Source of the DNA: CAYVQU01 sp964453155
Lineage (GTDB): Bacteria > Chloroflexota > Anaerolineae > Anaerolineales > UBA11858
NCBI GenBank assembly: GCA_964453155.1
Contig: CAYVQU010000109.1
Span: 1 to 17,203, forward strand
Direction: 5' to 3'
DNA length: 17,203 nt
The translations under genes were made by a program, and so were the position numbers. The notes beneath the pieces were generated by a model. The model worked only from the letters and a program-made list of their open reading frames with translations, had not been told where the DNA came from and searched no databases. Below, piece by piece: positions 5,483 to 13,544 of the stretch; position 1 is the first letter of the stretch, and every line of letters begins with the position of its first letter.

Positions 5483-6979
5483 TTAGTTGGTTCCGCCTCC
5501 CGTAGGGAGTTGCCATACCCGATGGCGCGCCGCCTGATAGGCCGCGAAATTATCAGTGTAGAAATTCAGCCAATCTTCATCCGGCAGAATTTCATCAGAA
5601 GGTTTTCCAAAATGAACCAACCCCGCGGGAATATCGTCAAAAATACCCACCCCAACCCCCGCCAGGAGAGCGGCACCCAGGGCGGGCCAGTTGTCATAAC
5701 TGGGTAACTGGATGGGCACCCCAGTGATATTGGCCAAAATTTGGGGCCAATGGGGGCTGTTGGCGGCCCCACCCACCATCCACAGGCGGTCGATAGGCAT
5801 CTGAGTTGCGGTGAGAGCCGCTAAAGCCCAGCGCAGCTCGAAACCGGCACTTTCCATGATGGCCCGGGCCATATCCCCTCGGCGATGATTTAGCTGTAAG
5901 CCAACAAACCCGCCCGTCTGCGTTGTAGCAGGGTCGTCATGACCGCCAGTGAGCGGGATGAAGAAAAGGTTCTGGTTGGGCTGGGTTTCGGTCAATTCGA
6001 TATCGAGTGCCGCGAACCGGGTTTGACGTTCACCCGGCCAGGCCTGATTAAGCCACCACTCCAGGGAAGCGCCCAACCCGCCCAGCGATTGCGATATCGT
6101 CCAACGGTGAGGTGGAACGTGAAAATTTAAATCCAGCGTTGGGGGGATGCGATCCATTTTAGGCGAGTCAGCCACCCCCGTGAACACCCAGGCCGTCCCG
6201 CAAGCCAGCAGCAGTTTTCCAGGATCCGTGATCCCTAAACCCAAGGCGGTGATGACTTGGTCATGTCCGCCGTTGATGAGAACGGCTCCAGGAGTGATAC
6301 CCGTTTGCGTACAGACTTCGGGCTTGAGTTTGCCGATGGGACTGCCCGCGGACCGCATTTGCGAGAGCTGTTGGGGAGTGATCCCGGCCAGATCACACAG
6401 ATCGGCGTTCCAATCCGCGGTATGAATATCGACCAACTGCATCCCGCCACCATTCGAGGGGTTGCTGACGAATTCGCCAGTCAGGCGGTGGGCGATGAAA
6501 TCATTGACCGAGAAATACCTTCGGGCCGCGGCAAAGGTTTCGGGGGCATTTTCCTGCAGCCAGGCGATGGTTGGCAGCGGTAGCCCCGAGTACAGCGACC
6601 AGCCAGAAATCGGTTTGATTTGGTCTTGAAGTCCATCGTTTTTCCAACGATTTACCAGATTTTCCGTGCGGCCATCCATCCAGGTGATCAAGTTATAAAC
6701 TGGATTGCCAGCCACATCTGCCGGGAGCACCGAGCCACTTTGGGCCGCCATGCAAATCCCCGCGACCTCAACAGCTTCCACTTGGGACATCACTCCACTC
6801 AGCGCGCTCAAAACGGCTTGCCAGAGTTCTCCGGGGTCTTGTTCCACCCAACCGGGTTGAGGCGTGACATTGCCATAAGGTTTCGAGATCACCCGCGCCA
6901 ACTCGGTGCCGGTTTGGTCAAATAAAACGGCTTTGGTGGAGGTCGTGCCGATGTCGAGCCCGATTAATCCAGTGTTCAT
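5483..6979 (-). CDS. FGGY-family carbohydrate kinase (kinase 1)
   Basis: A 498-residue ATP-dependent sugar kinase with full FGGY_N and FGGY_C domains. The N-terminal ATP-binding motif is LDIGTTSTKAVLFD (8-21), substrate-contacting WMDGR is at 100-104, and the expected catalytic base is D240 in NGGHDQ. The GGLG and EWW motifs are near 300-310, and the second FGGY signature starts at GGAANSP (403-409). The family phosphorylates xylulose, ribulose, glycerol, erythritol, AI-2 and related polyols. The substrate here is unknown. A paralogue, identical at roughly half of positions by eye and with D240 at the same residue number, is encoded divergently at 15684-17195. The ATG lies one base after the stop codon of the alpha/beta-hydrolase gene without a clear ribosome site, so translational coupling is likely. 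Confidence 0.93.
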   Translation of the reverse strand: MNTGLIGLDIGTTSTKAVLFDQTGTELARVISKPYGNVTPQPGWVEQDPGELWQAVLSALSGVMSQVEAVEVAGICMAAQSGSVLPADVAGNPVYNLITWMDGRTENLVNRWKNDGLQDQIKPISGWSLYSGLPLPTIAWLQENAPETFAAARRYFSVNDFIAHRLTGEFVSNPSNGGGMQLVDIHTADWNADLCDLAGITPQQLSQMRSAGSPIGKLKPEVCTQTGITPGAVLINGGHDQVITALGLGITDPGKLLLACGTAWVFTGVADSPKMDRIPPTLDLNFHVPPHRWTISQSLGGLGASLEWWLNQAWPGERQTRFAALDIELTETQPNQNLFFIPLTGGHDDPATTQTGGFVGLQLNHRRGDMARAIMESAGFELRWALAALTATQMPIDRLWMVGGAANSPHWPQILANITGVPIQLPSYDNWPALGAALLAGVGVGIFDDIPAGLVHFGKPSDEILPDEDWLNFYTDNFAAYQAARHRVWQLPTGGGTN

Positions 6980-6980
6980 A

Positions 6981-8123
6981 TCAGGTAAGAATATCTTTCA
7001 ACCATACAAACGCAGCATCCTGCATTTCGAGGTCAAATTTATGTGGACCAGGATAAAATTGACCGGTATAAGCCTCCGGCACGCCGACCGCAGTATAGTG
7101 AGCCTGCAATCTTTCATGAGCGGCTTGCATCCCTTCGGGGGTGAAAAGATCATCATCTTGATCGTATTGCACCAAAAGTGGCGCCGGAGCTTGACAGGCG
7201 ACCAGATCGGGCCAATCACCGTACCGAGACCAGTTATCCGGGAAAAACATCCAGGTGTGGCATTCGATATTATGATCGAGTAAGCCCGGATAGGTGCTCA
7301 TCATTCCCACGATTACCGCAGCTTCCAACCCCTCCCCGGTTGCCCGCAGCAGCCCAGAACGAGCCCCGCCCCCAGAAAGTCCTACACAGGCCACCTTGGT
7401 TGAGTTCACATCGGGGCGGGAACGTAGATAATTCAGAGCAATGCGATCTTCAAAATTAATGACCCCGGCCAAATTGGCTCCCAAAACGTTCAAGTATTTT
7501 GCGACCACGTGTTCAAAATGGCGAGCGAAATGATTGTATTCTGTGACCTCAATCGGTTGGCCGTGATTTTCGAATTCTTGCTGAATAAGCGCTTCAGGTG
7601 TTTTGATCCAATAGCCCAGGGCCGTTTTCATGGTGTCAATATCGAACCGGCGGCTGCCCCACAAAAAAACATCATGAACCAACACCACAAAGCCTTGTTT
7701 CGCTAATGTATTGACCCAGGCGCGCCCATCATAAAGGTCTCGCCGGCTGCTGATGTGATCTGGCACCTGAGCGGGACCATCGGCGATTTTTTCTTTAGTA
7801 GTGTATTTGAAGCCACCATGATCATGTAAAGCGAGTATAGCTGATAGGGGTTTAGCGACATTTTGGGGTTTGAAAAGCCAGGCTTCCGTGCGGGGGCCAT
7901 ACCCCACCGACCAACTCAACTGTTCACAATCTAGCCCATCCCGCTGCCAGCGTTTTTCAATTCGCAGATCGATGTTATCTGGAGATTGGTTCCAACCCAA
8001 GACCTGACGGACCTTTTTCTGGGTTTCCTTCCCAGGTGCGGCCATTGGGTAGACTGGCCCTTGTGTTTGGGCAGCGTCAACGATATCGCTGTATGCACCG
8101 AGATGTTGGTAAGTTGGGTTCAT
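6981..8123 (-). CDS. Alpha/beta-hydrolase, acetyl xylan esterase/dienelactone hydrolase-like
   Basis: A 380-residue hydrolase from the ATG at 8123. A TTG at 8165 would extend it by 14 residues, but those are encoded by a dispersed repeat, so the ATG is preferred. The nucleophile is S250 in GLSGGG. The acid is likely D324 or D325 in QYDQDDDLF, and the base H361 in YPGPHKFD. LALHDHGG (97-104) forms the oxyanion region. The length and long insert (about 105-240) fit the large alpha/beta-hydrolases annotated as acetyl-xylan-esterase-like or DUF-type. No signal peptide is seen, so it probably acts in the cytoplasm on an imported ester, lactone or acylated sugar. Its stop is one base from the start of FGGY kinase 1, which suggests the two act in sequence. 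Confidence 0.82.
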   Translation of the reverse strand: MNPTYQHLGAYSDIVDAAQTQGPVYPMAAPGKETQKKVRQVLGWNQSPDNIDLRIEKRWQRDGLDCEQLSWSVGYGPRTEAWLFKPQNVAKPLSAILALHDHGGFKYTTKEKIADGPAQVPDHISSRRDLYDGRAWVNTLAKQGFVVLVHDVFLWGSRRFDIDTMKTALGYWIKTPEALIQQEFENHGQPIEVTEYNHFARHFEHVVAKYLNVLGANLAGVINFEDRIALNYLRSRPDVNSTKVACVGLSGGGARSGLLRATGEGLEAAVIVGMMSTYPGLLDHNIECHTWMFFPDNWSRYGDWPDLVACQAPAPLLVQYDQDDDLFTPEGMQAAHERLQAHYTAVGVPEAYTGQFYPGPHKFDLEMQDAAFVWLKDILT

Positions 8124-8151
8124 GAGGTGAATAAGGTATCCAAAAAATGAG

Positions 8152-8175
8152 AATTTAACCGCCAATCTCGCGAAT
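8152..8175. repeat. ATTCGCGAGATT-type repeat, copy 2
   Basis: On the minus strand this reads ATTCGCGAGATTGGCGGTT and onward, matching the plus strand of 3377-3400 at 21 of 24 positions. It lies 28-52 bases upstream of the preferred start codon of the alpha/beta-hydrolase gene. Confidence 0.5.
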
Positions 8176-8228
8176 TTTCACGAATGATTTATGGTTTCGC
8201 GAAGATTAACTCGAATAGTGGCTGTTTT

Positions 8229-9581
8229 TCAAAGATTGACTCCAGCCCTAGTGAACAAATCGGAGCAGGTTTTGCGGGCGCGTTCCAGGAGAGTGTTTTC
8301 GTCGAGGACTAAGATTTCCTTGGCTTGCATCAGGATTTTGCCATCCACAATAACGGTGTCGACATCCCGAGTGGACAGGTTATAGACCAAAGCCGAGGGC
8401 ACCCGGTGAACGGGCATTGCCAGGGGGGTGTTGAGATCAACCAGGATCAGATCGGCTTTTTTACCAGGTTCCAGCGACCCCAGTAATTTGGGTTGACCGA
8501 ACGCGGCCGCCCCGCCCCGGCAGGCCATCCAGAGTACGTCTTCAGGGAGCAGGGCCATGGCATCCAGATTGTGCACTTTGTGGAGCAGCGCCGTGGTTTT
8601 TAAAACTTCCATCATATCCTGATTGTTGTTGCTGCCGGGGCCATCCGTCGCCAGGGCGATGGGGATACCCCGCTGATGCATTTCAGGCACTCGCGCCACC
8701 CCCGAAGCCAGATACATATTGCTGACCGGGCAGTGCACGATCACCCCGCCTTGGTCAGCGATGAGATCGATTTCATTGTCTTCCAACCAGACACTATGAA
8801 CCAATTGAACATCCGGCCCTAAAATACCGAGGTCGGCCAGCCATTCGATATGGCGGTTGCCGCGTTTTTCCAGGTTGATCCGGATTTCTTCTTGGGCCTC
8901 AGCGACATGGATGTGGGTTCCGGTGCCCCACGATTGGCTCAATTTGTAGGTTGCCAGCATGGTTTCATCGGTGCAACCCCAAGGGATCAACGGACCAAAT
9001 TCGACCTGAATGCGATCGTCATGGCTGCCATGCCATTTCTCATAAAGCCGGGTTGTTTCCGAGATGATCCGGTCGGGGGTCTCTTGCAGGGAGGGGTGGT
9101 AGTCGATATCGGCCCAGCCGCGGGCTAGCCTGAAACGCATCCCGGTTTCGACGGCGGCCTGACAGACCCCATCGTCATTGGTCGGTTCGGTGTGGATATA
9201 TTGATGATCGATAACGGCCGTGGCGCCCCCGCGGATATTTTCGACGAAACCCAATAAGGCCGCGACATAGGCATCTTCTTCGGTCATGACCTCGGCTACC
9301 GGCCAGATGGCGGCTTTGAGCCAATCGAGCAGGGGTTTATCATCGGCCAGGCCGCGCAAAAAGGTCTGGAAAAGATGGGTGTGGGCATTAACCATTCCCG
9401 GCATGACGGTTTTCAGCGCAGCATCAACAATCGTGTCGGCCGATTTGTACTGTGAGGGAGTCTCACCAGCCCCAACCGCAACAATCTGATCATTTTCAAT
9501 AAAGACATATCCGTTTTGATGAACCTGTTGGTCATCATTGACGGTGACAATCGCGCCGTTTTCAATCAATATGGTTGTCAT
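8229..9581 (-). CDS. Metal-dependent amidohydrolase, adenosine-type deaminase family (TrzN/DadD/SsnA-like)
   Basis: A 450-residue amidohydrolase-superfamily enzyme with the composite beta-sandwich (about 1-58 and 375-420) around a TIM barrel. The mononuclear metal site is complete: NAHTH (H67, H69), H225 with E228 in THIHVAEA, H262 in LVHSVW, and D313 in ATDGPGS. This motif set is that of S-adenosylhomocysteine/5'-deoxyadenosine/methylthioadenosine, guanine, chlorohydrolase (TRZ/ATZ) and SsnA deaminases. The reaction is probably hydrolytic removal of an amino group (or halide) from a purine-like or other heteroaromatic substrate. No signal peptide was seen. AGGA lies 6 bases before the ATG. 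It follows the 5'-nucleotidase-family gene, which hints at a nucleoside or nucleotide theme, though generic detoxification or salvage is also possible. Confidence 0.88.
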   Translation of the reverse strand: MTTILIENGAIVTVNDDQQVHQNGYVFIENDQIVAVGAGETPSQYKSADTIVDAALKTVMPGMVNAHTHLFQTFLRGLADDKPLLDWLKAAIWPVAEVMTEEDAYVAALLGFVENIRGGATAVIDHQYIHTEPTNDDGVCQAAVETGMRFRLARGWADIDYHPSLQETPDRIISETTRLYEKWHGSHDDRIQVEFGPLIPWGCTDETMLATYKLSQSWGTGTHIHVAEAQEEIRINLEKRGNRHIEWLADLGILGPDVQLVHSVWLEDNEIDLIADQGGVIVHCPVSNMYLASGVARVPEMHQRGIPIALATDGPGSNNNQDMMEVLKTTALLHKVHNLDAMALLPEDVLWMACRGGAAAFGQPKLLGSLEPGKKADLILVDLNTPLAMPVHRVPSALVYNLSTRDVDTVIVDGKILMQAKEILVLDENTLLERARKTCSDLFTRAGVNL

Positions 9582-9658
9582 GATTTATCCTGAATTTGAT
9601 GGTCGGGTTTCAAACTACAAAGGTTACCAAGTAAACATCCAATAATTATTTCCGGTAG

Positions 9659-9722
9659 AGACCCCAGGGGTTTCCGAGATCGCTAAAATATGAACATGAA
9701 TTTAGTAAAACCCCTGGGGTCT
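9659..9722. repeat. Perfect 15-base inverted repeat between nucleotidase and amidohydrolase genes
   Basis: AGACCCCAGGGGTTT (9659-9673) and AAACCCCTGGGGTCT (9708-9722) are perfect inverse complements around a 34-base AT-rich loop. Similarity of the arms continues outward imperfectly (TTCCGG on the left, CGGGAAG on the right). In the RNA it would form a very stable stem in the gap between the two genes. It is not followed by a T-run, so it may attenuate or stabilise rather than terminate. Confidence 0.7.
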
Positions 9723-9745
9723 GGTCGGGAAGTTATTTTTAGACG

Positions 9746-9803
9746 GTCACCAAGGTACACTAAGAAATTGAACTTTGTGATGCTTGGTGTTCTTTGTGGT
9801 TAT
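9746..9803. repeat. CACnAAGnACACnAAG-type repeat forming the nucleotidase C-terminus
   Basis: CACCAAGGTACACTAAG (9749-9765) and CTTGGTGTTCTTTGTGG (9783-9799) form an imperfect inverted repeat built of CAC-n-AAG units. This resembles a repeat type I recall as widespread between bacterial genes. The last codons of the 5'-nucleotidase-family gene, encoding NNHKEHQASQSSIS, read straight through the repeat to a TAG at 9760-9762. Confidence 0.55.
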
Positions 9804-11577
9804 TTCTTTTCGTTGGTTTTATGATCAGTCTTCCGTCGCGGTGCGCGCCGGTTTTTCGGGTAACGCCTCCCAATTTTTTGATATATGCCACAATTTCACT
9901 GCGCAGGAGAAAATCGGTATCGGTGTACGGATATTGATTGATCTCCAAGAGCTCGCAAACTTCATTATGCTGACATTCAGTAACCCAGGGTTCGGCCAAC
10001 CGGCGGATGAAAGAGGAGGTGGCGACGATAAATTCTTCATGTTCAAGTTCTGCAATTGGCGTTTTATTGATCATGACATCTGAAACGCGGGCATTTTTGG
10101 CGTTGTCGCCAGGAATTATGGTGTATCTTACGGCTTGACTGAATTGTAAAAATCCACGTTCGGCATCGGGATGGCCGGGGTTGTCTAAACGCAGCGCGTT
10201 ATCAGCGAGCAGTGCTTGGAGTTGACGCCCGGTGATATGGTACAGTCGGATGGTGTCGGCATAGGGCATGACCTCGAAACAATCGCCGAAGGTTAAGTTA
10301 TCGCTGTAGGGCAGGCCACATTGTAAGGCGGAGGCATCGATCATGGCAAAATCGACCGCGAAACCGCGGTGAGTCATTTGTTCAACCAGGGCATCGGTGA
10401 CAAAATTCGCCAGGGCCATTTCCCGTTTGGCAAAATCACTCAAAATGATTTGGGTGTTGAGGTCGGGCAGGTCATCGACTTGGCCCACGGGTTGGTTCCA
10501 GAGTTCGCGGGCGCGAGTGATAAAGGGTTGCATTTCGGCGACGAACGTCGCATCTTCTGGCAGACTTTGGGTGGGGATCAACTGAACATCAGTGACTTTA
10601 GCACCCTCTTGGGTGACTTGAAGCTCAACGGCGCCTAAATGTTCACCGCGGGCTCCAGTTTGTACAATCGGAATCCCATTGACGACATTTTCTGACAACA
10701 ATCCATTTTCATTCAGCGCAGTATGCGAATGCCCGCCGATGATCAGATCAACACTACTGGAGGATAAACTCTGGGCAAGTTCGACATCCCCAGCGTCCGC
10801 CATCGGGACCGGACTGTCCAGACTGTAGCCGATGTGTGACATGATGATCAAGACATCGCAGATGGGACGCAGGGCGGGGACCAGATTTTGAGCCACGGTC
10901 ACGGGATGTACGATCTGGTGCTCAGCCAGATTTGTTTCCGCGCGGGTGACCAATCCGATGAGACCAATTCGGAGGCCGTTGACCACCAACAGGGCCGCGG
11001 GATGGCAGAGCCCTGTGAGTTGGGGGCATTGGGCTAGGTTGGCAGCCAACACCGGAAACTGCGCATTGTGATGGATCGAATCGGCCAAAAATTTGGCACC
11101 GCGGTCCAAATCATGATTGCCCAATCCCGCCGCATCCAACCCCAGCTTTGAATAGAGCTGGTAACCGGGGTGAACCGGATTCTCCGATCTCGAATCCATC
11201 AATATTTCATCAAAAATGGAACCGGTACAGTCATCGCCGGCCGAGAAAACCAGGACAGCTTCGGTGGGATTTCCCTGGCTTTCTCGCCGGGCAGACCTAA
11301 TCTTCCCGGCAATGCGCGGCAAAACGCTTGATTCTCCCGCGGGGCTGAAACGCATCAGATGCCCGTGGAGATCATTGAAATGAAATATCCGTAAGTTGAA
11401 GTTTAGGGCAGTAGGGGCGGGAGGTAATGCCACCCCAGAGACCAATTCGAGATTCTGAATTGGTCTGGTGGTGGCATCGCCGGAGAGCAGGAAGAGTTGT
11501 TTATCGCCAGCCGCGGCGGAGTTGGGCTGGGTAGGGTACAGGCGCATCGTTCCGGGCGCGGGGGCGACACCATTCAT
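9760..11577 (-). CDS. 5'-nucleotidase/2',3'-cyclic phosphodiesterase-family metallophosphatase, no signal peptide
   Basis: A 605-residue protein from the ATG at 11577, which overlaps the permease stop as TAATG and has AAGGG just upstream. The longer frame to 11670 lies inside the permease gene and is rejected. The two-metal phosphatase site is complete: D69 and H71 (NDLHGH), D115 (AGDD), N154 and H155 (GNHDLD), H248 (MSHIG), H283 and H285 (GGHSH). A 5'-nucleotidase C-terminal domain follows from about 365 to 570 (LANFVTDAL, LTFGDCFEVMPYADT). The NGGGxR substrate motif of UshA-type enzymes is replaced by IDASALQCG (413-421). No signal peptide is visible, and the first 60 residues are a family-atypical extension, so it appears cytoplasmic although relatives are usually exported. 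It likely dephosphorylates a nucleotide or sugar phosphate. The last 14 residues derive from a repeat. Confidence 0.85.
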   Translation of the reverse strand: MNGVAPAPGTMRLYPTQPNSAAAGDKQLFLLSGDATTRPIQNLELVSGVALPPAPTALNFNLRIFHFNDLHGHLMRFSPAGESSVLPRIAGKIRSARRESQGNPTEAVLVFSAGDDCTGSIFDEILMDSRSENPVHPGYQLYSKLGLDAAGLGNHDLDRGAKFLADSIHHNAQFPVLAANLAQCPQLTGLCHPAALLVVNGLRIGLIGLVTRAETNLAEHQIVHPVTVAQNLVPALRPICDVLIIMSHIGYSLDSPVPMADAGDVELAQSLSSSSVDLIIGGHSHTALNENGLLSENVVNGIPIVQTGARGEHLGAVELQVTQEGAKVTDVQLIPTQSLPEDATFVAEMQPFITRARELWNQPVGQVDDLPDLNTQIILSDFAKREMALANFVTDALVEQMTHRGFAVDFAMIDASALQCGLPYSDNLTFGDCFEVMPYADTIRLYHITGRQLQALLADNALRLDNPGHPDAERGFLQFSQAVRYTIIPGDNAKNARVSDVMINKTPIAELEHEEFIVATSSFIRRLAEPWVTECQHNEVCELLEINQYPYTDTDFLLRSEIVAYIKKLGGVTRKTGAHRDGRLIIKPTKRNNHKEHQASQSSIS

Positions 11578-12515
11578 TAGCCCTTGACCGCGCCTTCGAC
11601 CATGGCGCTGAAGAAGGTGCGCCGGGTGAAGAGGAAGACAATGACCATCGGCGCGGCGATGATGATGCAAGCTGCGGCGATGACTTGGAGGTTCACGATA
11701 TTCTGGCTGAGGAAATCATATAAGCCAAACATGGCGGGTTTAAATTCGTTCTCGGGCACCAGCAGGTAGGCGACGATAAATTCGTTCCAAATGCTGACGA
11801 ATGTCATCAGGAAAACCGAAACAATTCCCGGTGTGGCCAGGGGTAGAGTGACGCGGAATAAGGCCCCGACCCGTGAGCAGCCTTCGATTAGGGCGGCTTC
11901 TTCCATCTCTACGGGGATCGAGTCGAAGAAACCCTTCATGATCCAGACACTGATCGGCAGGTAAAAACCGACGTACACAAAAATCAGGTAGAGGCGGTCA
12001 TCAAAAATGGGCAGCCCTTTCCGGAGATCGATCCCCATTTGGTAGATGGCCAGCAGGTTGGTAAGCAGGGGGACCCCCGTAATGGCATACATCGTGATCA
12101 TCAAGGCATCATGACCGCGAAATTTGAAGCGTGAGAAGGCAAACCCGGATAGACTGGCCAATAATCCCACCAGCAGAGCCGTACCCGCGGCATATTTAAA
12201 GGAGTTGGGGATGTAAATTTTGAGCATGTTACCGGCAAATCGAATGCCGAGTAAAGCTTCCTCCGATACTTTGGGTACTATCACGCGTTGATAGCCCTCG
12301 GTCGCCCAGCGGCAGGCCGTGATATCAAATGTCTTCTCGGGGGTGTCACAAGGGAACAGCAGGGGTGGTTTGCGGGTAATATCGGCCTGCTCTTTAAATG
12401 AGATGATAATCGTCGTCACGATGGGGATCATCGCAAAAACGCAGATGAAGATCAAGGCCAGGTTGACCAGCCGGTTTATCCAATTTGTACGGGACCAAGC
12501 GTTGTTTCGTTTCAT
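11577..12515 (-). CDS. ABC transporter permease, CUT1/MalG type
   Basis: A 312-residue inner-membrane permease from the ATG at 12515, with AAAGGA about 9 bases upstream and the preceding permease's stop one base away. A TTG at 12563 lies inside that neighbour and is rejected. Six membrane segments can be traced at about 17-40, 107-127, 137-160, 174-196, 228-250 and 278-297. The cytoplasmic EAA loop EEAALIEGCSRVGALFRVTL (205-224), which docks with the ATPase, identifies the MalG-like subunit. The first external loop (about 41-105) is longer than usual and has two cysteines, C56 and C68, which could form a disulphide outside. It works with the upstream permease and the lipoprotein. No ATPase gene is in the window. 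Its last base is shared with the next gene's start codon. Confidence 0.93.
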   Translation of the reverse strand: MKRNNAWSRTNWINRLVNLALIFICVFAMIPIVTTIIISFKEQADITRKPPLLFPCDTPEKTFDITACRWATEGYQRVIVPKVSEEALLGIRFAGNMLKIYIPNSFKYAAGTALLVGLLASLSGFAFSRFKFRGHDALMITMYAITGVPLLTNLLAIYQMGIDLRKGLPIFDDRLYLIFVYVGFYLPISVWIMKGFFDSIPVEMEEAALIEGCSRVGALFRVTLPLATPGIVSVFLMTFVSIWNEFIVAYLLVPENEFKPAMFGLYDFLSQNIVNLQVIAAACIIIAAPMVIVFLFTRRTFFSAMVEGAVKG

Positions 12516-12516
12516 C

Positions 12517-13461
12517 TTAGCGGGTCCTTTCGTTGACACGGGTAATGCGTAAAACACCCGCAATAAGAATCCAGTTAATGATGGCCAGGATAATGGCCAG
12601 CGCGGCTGCTTGCCCGAACTCCAACCGGGCCCAGCCGAGGGTGTAAAGCAGATAACTCAGGACGTAAGTGGTTGTGCCTGGTCCACCTCCTGTCAGCGAG
12701 AAGACCATGCCAACCCCATTCATCCCCCCCAGGATCAGGTTGAAGATCGCCACTACCATCGCCGGTAAAATTAAGGGGATAGTGATGTGTTGAGCCAGCC
12801 GAAGACCATTGGCCCCATCAATTTGAGCGCTCTCGATGACCTCGCGGGGTACGGTCTGCAGCGCGGCGAGGATAAGCAAGGTAACAAAGGGTAAAGCCCG
12901 CCAGCACGCTGCCAAGATCAAATAGATCATCGCCGGGGATGGCGGGAAGGGAAAGTCGCCTATCCAAGGGGTTGGTCGCGGGGCAGTCAGGACCGAGACC
13001 CCATCGGGTGGAAAAATATTGGGGTTGCTAAAAAACGGATTGAGAATGCCATATTCGGGCACCACCAGCAAGCGAAAGACCAACCCCGCGATAATGTCGG
13101 CAATGATCCAGGGGATGAAAAGCAGGGTGATATAAACGCCAGAAAGGCGTACATTTCGTTTCAGTAAATAGGCAATAACAAAGGCAAGAGTAACCGTCAG
13201 GACGGTGTAGCCCGTTAAGAAAATGGCGGTATGGCCGATACTCTCAGTGAACAAGTTATATTGAAACAGCCGTTTAAAATTGCCAAGTCCAATCGTTTCC
13301 CAGCCTTGCGGGGTCCATTTTTGGAAGCTAAGCCACCCGGTATAGAATGCTGGATAAAATTGAACAATAATTAAGACGATAGCAGTGGGGAGGATTAACC
13401 AAAAAGGGAGAGAATTTCTAAACCAAGTCTGGATGGCTTTGGTTACTGATGATTTTTTCAT
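12517..13461 (-). CDS. ABC transporter permease, CUT1/MalF type
   Basis: A 314-residue inner-membrane permease from the ATG at 13461, with AAAGG about 8 bases upstream. A TTG at 13476 would add five residues and is less likely. Membrane segments are at about 19-42, 80-100, 107-131, 177-201, 228-247 and 284-305. The EAA loop REVIESAQIDGANGLRLAQ (206-224) and the following GGGPGTTTYVLSYLLY are standard for MalF-like subunits of carbohydrate importers. A Pro-rich external stretch (about 135-176) between segments three and four is longer than in compact homologues. It is separated from the lipoprotein gene by 255 bases of hairpin-rich sequence, and it is one base from the second permease gene, so the permeases are co-translated. 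Confidence 0.93.
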   Translation of the reverse strand: MKKSSVTKAIQTWFRNSLPFWLILPTAIVLIIVQFYPAFYTGWLSFQKWTPQGWETIGLGNFKRLFQYNLFTESIGHTAIFLTGYTVLTVTLAFVIAYLLKRNVRLSGVYITLLFIPWIIADIIAGLVFRLLVVPEYGILNPFFSNPNIFPPDGVSVLTAPRPTPWIGDFPFPPSPAMIYLILAACWRALPFVTLLILAALQTVPREVIESAQIDGANGLRLAQHITIPLILPAMVVAIFNLILGGMNGVGMVFSLTGGGPGTTTYVLSYLLYTLGWARLEFGQAAALAIILAIINWILIAGVLRITRVNERTR

Positions 13462-13544
13462 ACCGGGCCCTTTCAATATCAGGGGGTGAAATTACGAATT
13501 ACCAAGATTCCTGCCAAAAAAGGTAAATACTGTCGCTGAATTTG

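Noticed and set aside
3395..6979. Assignment of the aldolase and kinase 1 to autoinducer-2 processing (LsrF and LsrK)
   Set aside because: No LsrR-, LsrG- or LsrB-like gene is present, the transporter is CUT1-like instead of LsrACD-like, and the family resemblance alone does not fix the substrate.
8124..8165. TTG start adding 14 residues to the alpha/beta-hydrolase
   Set aside because: The extra residues are encoded by a dispersed repeat, and an ATG follows at 8123, although that ATG has only a weak ribosome site.
11578..11670. N-terminal extension of the nucleotidase frame
   Set aside because: It lies inside the permease gene. The ATG at 11577 overlaps the permease stop as TAATG and has a ribosome site, so it is the better start.
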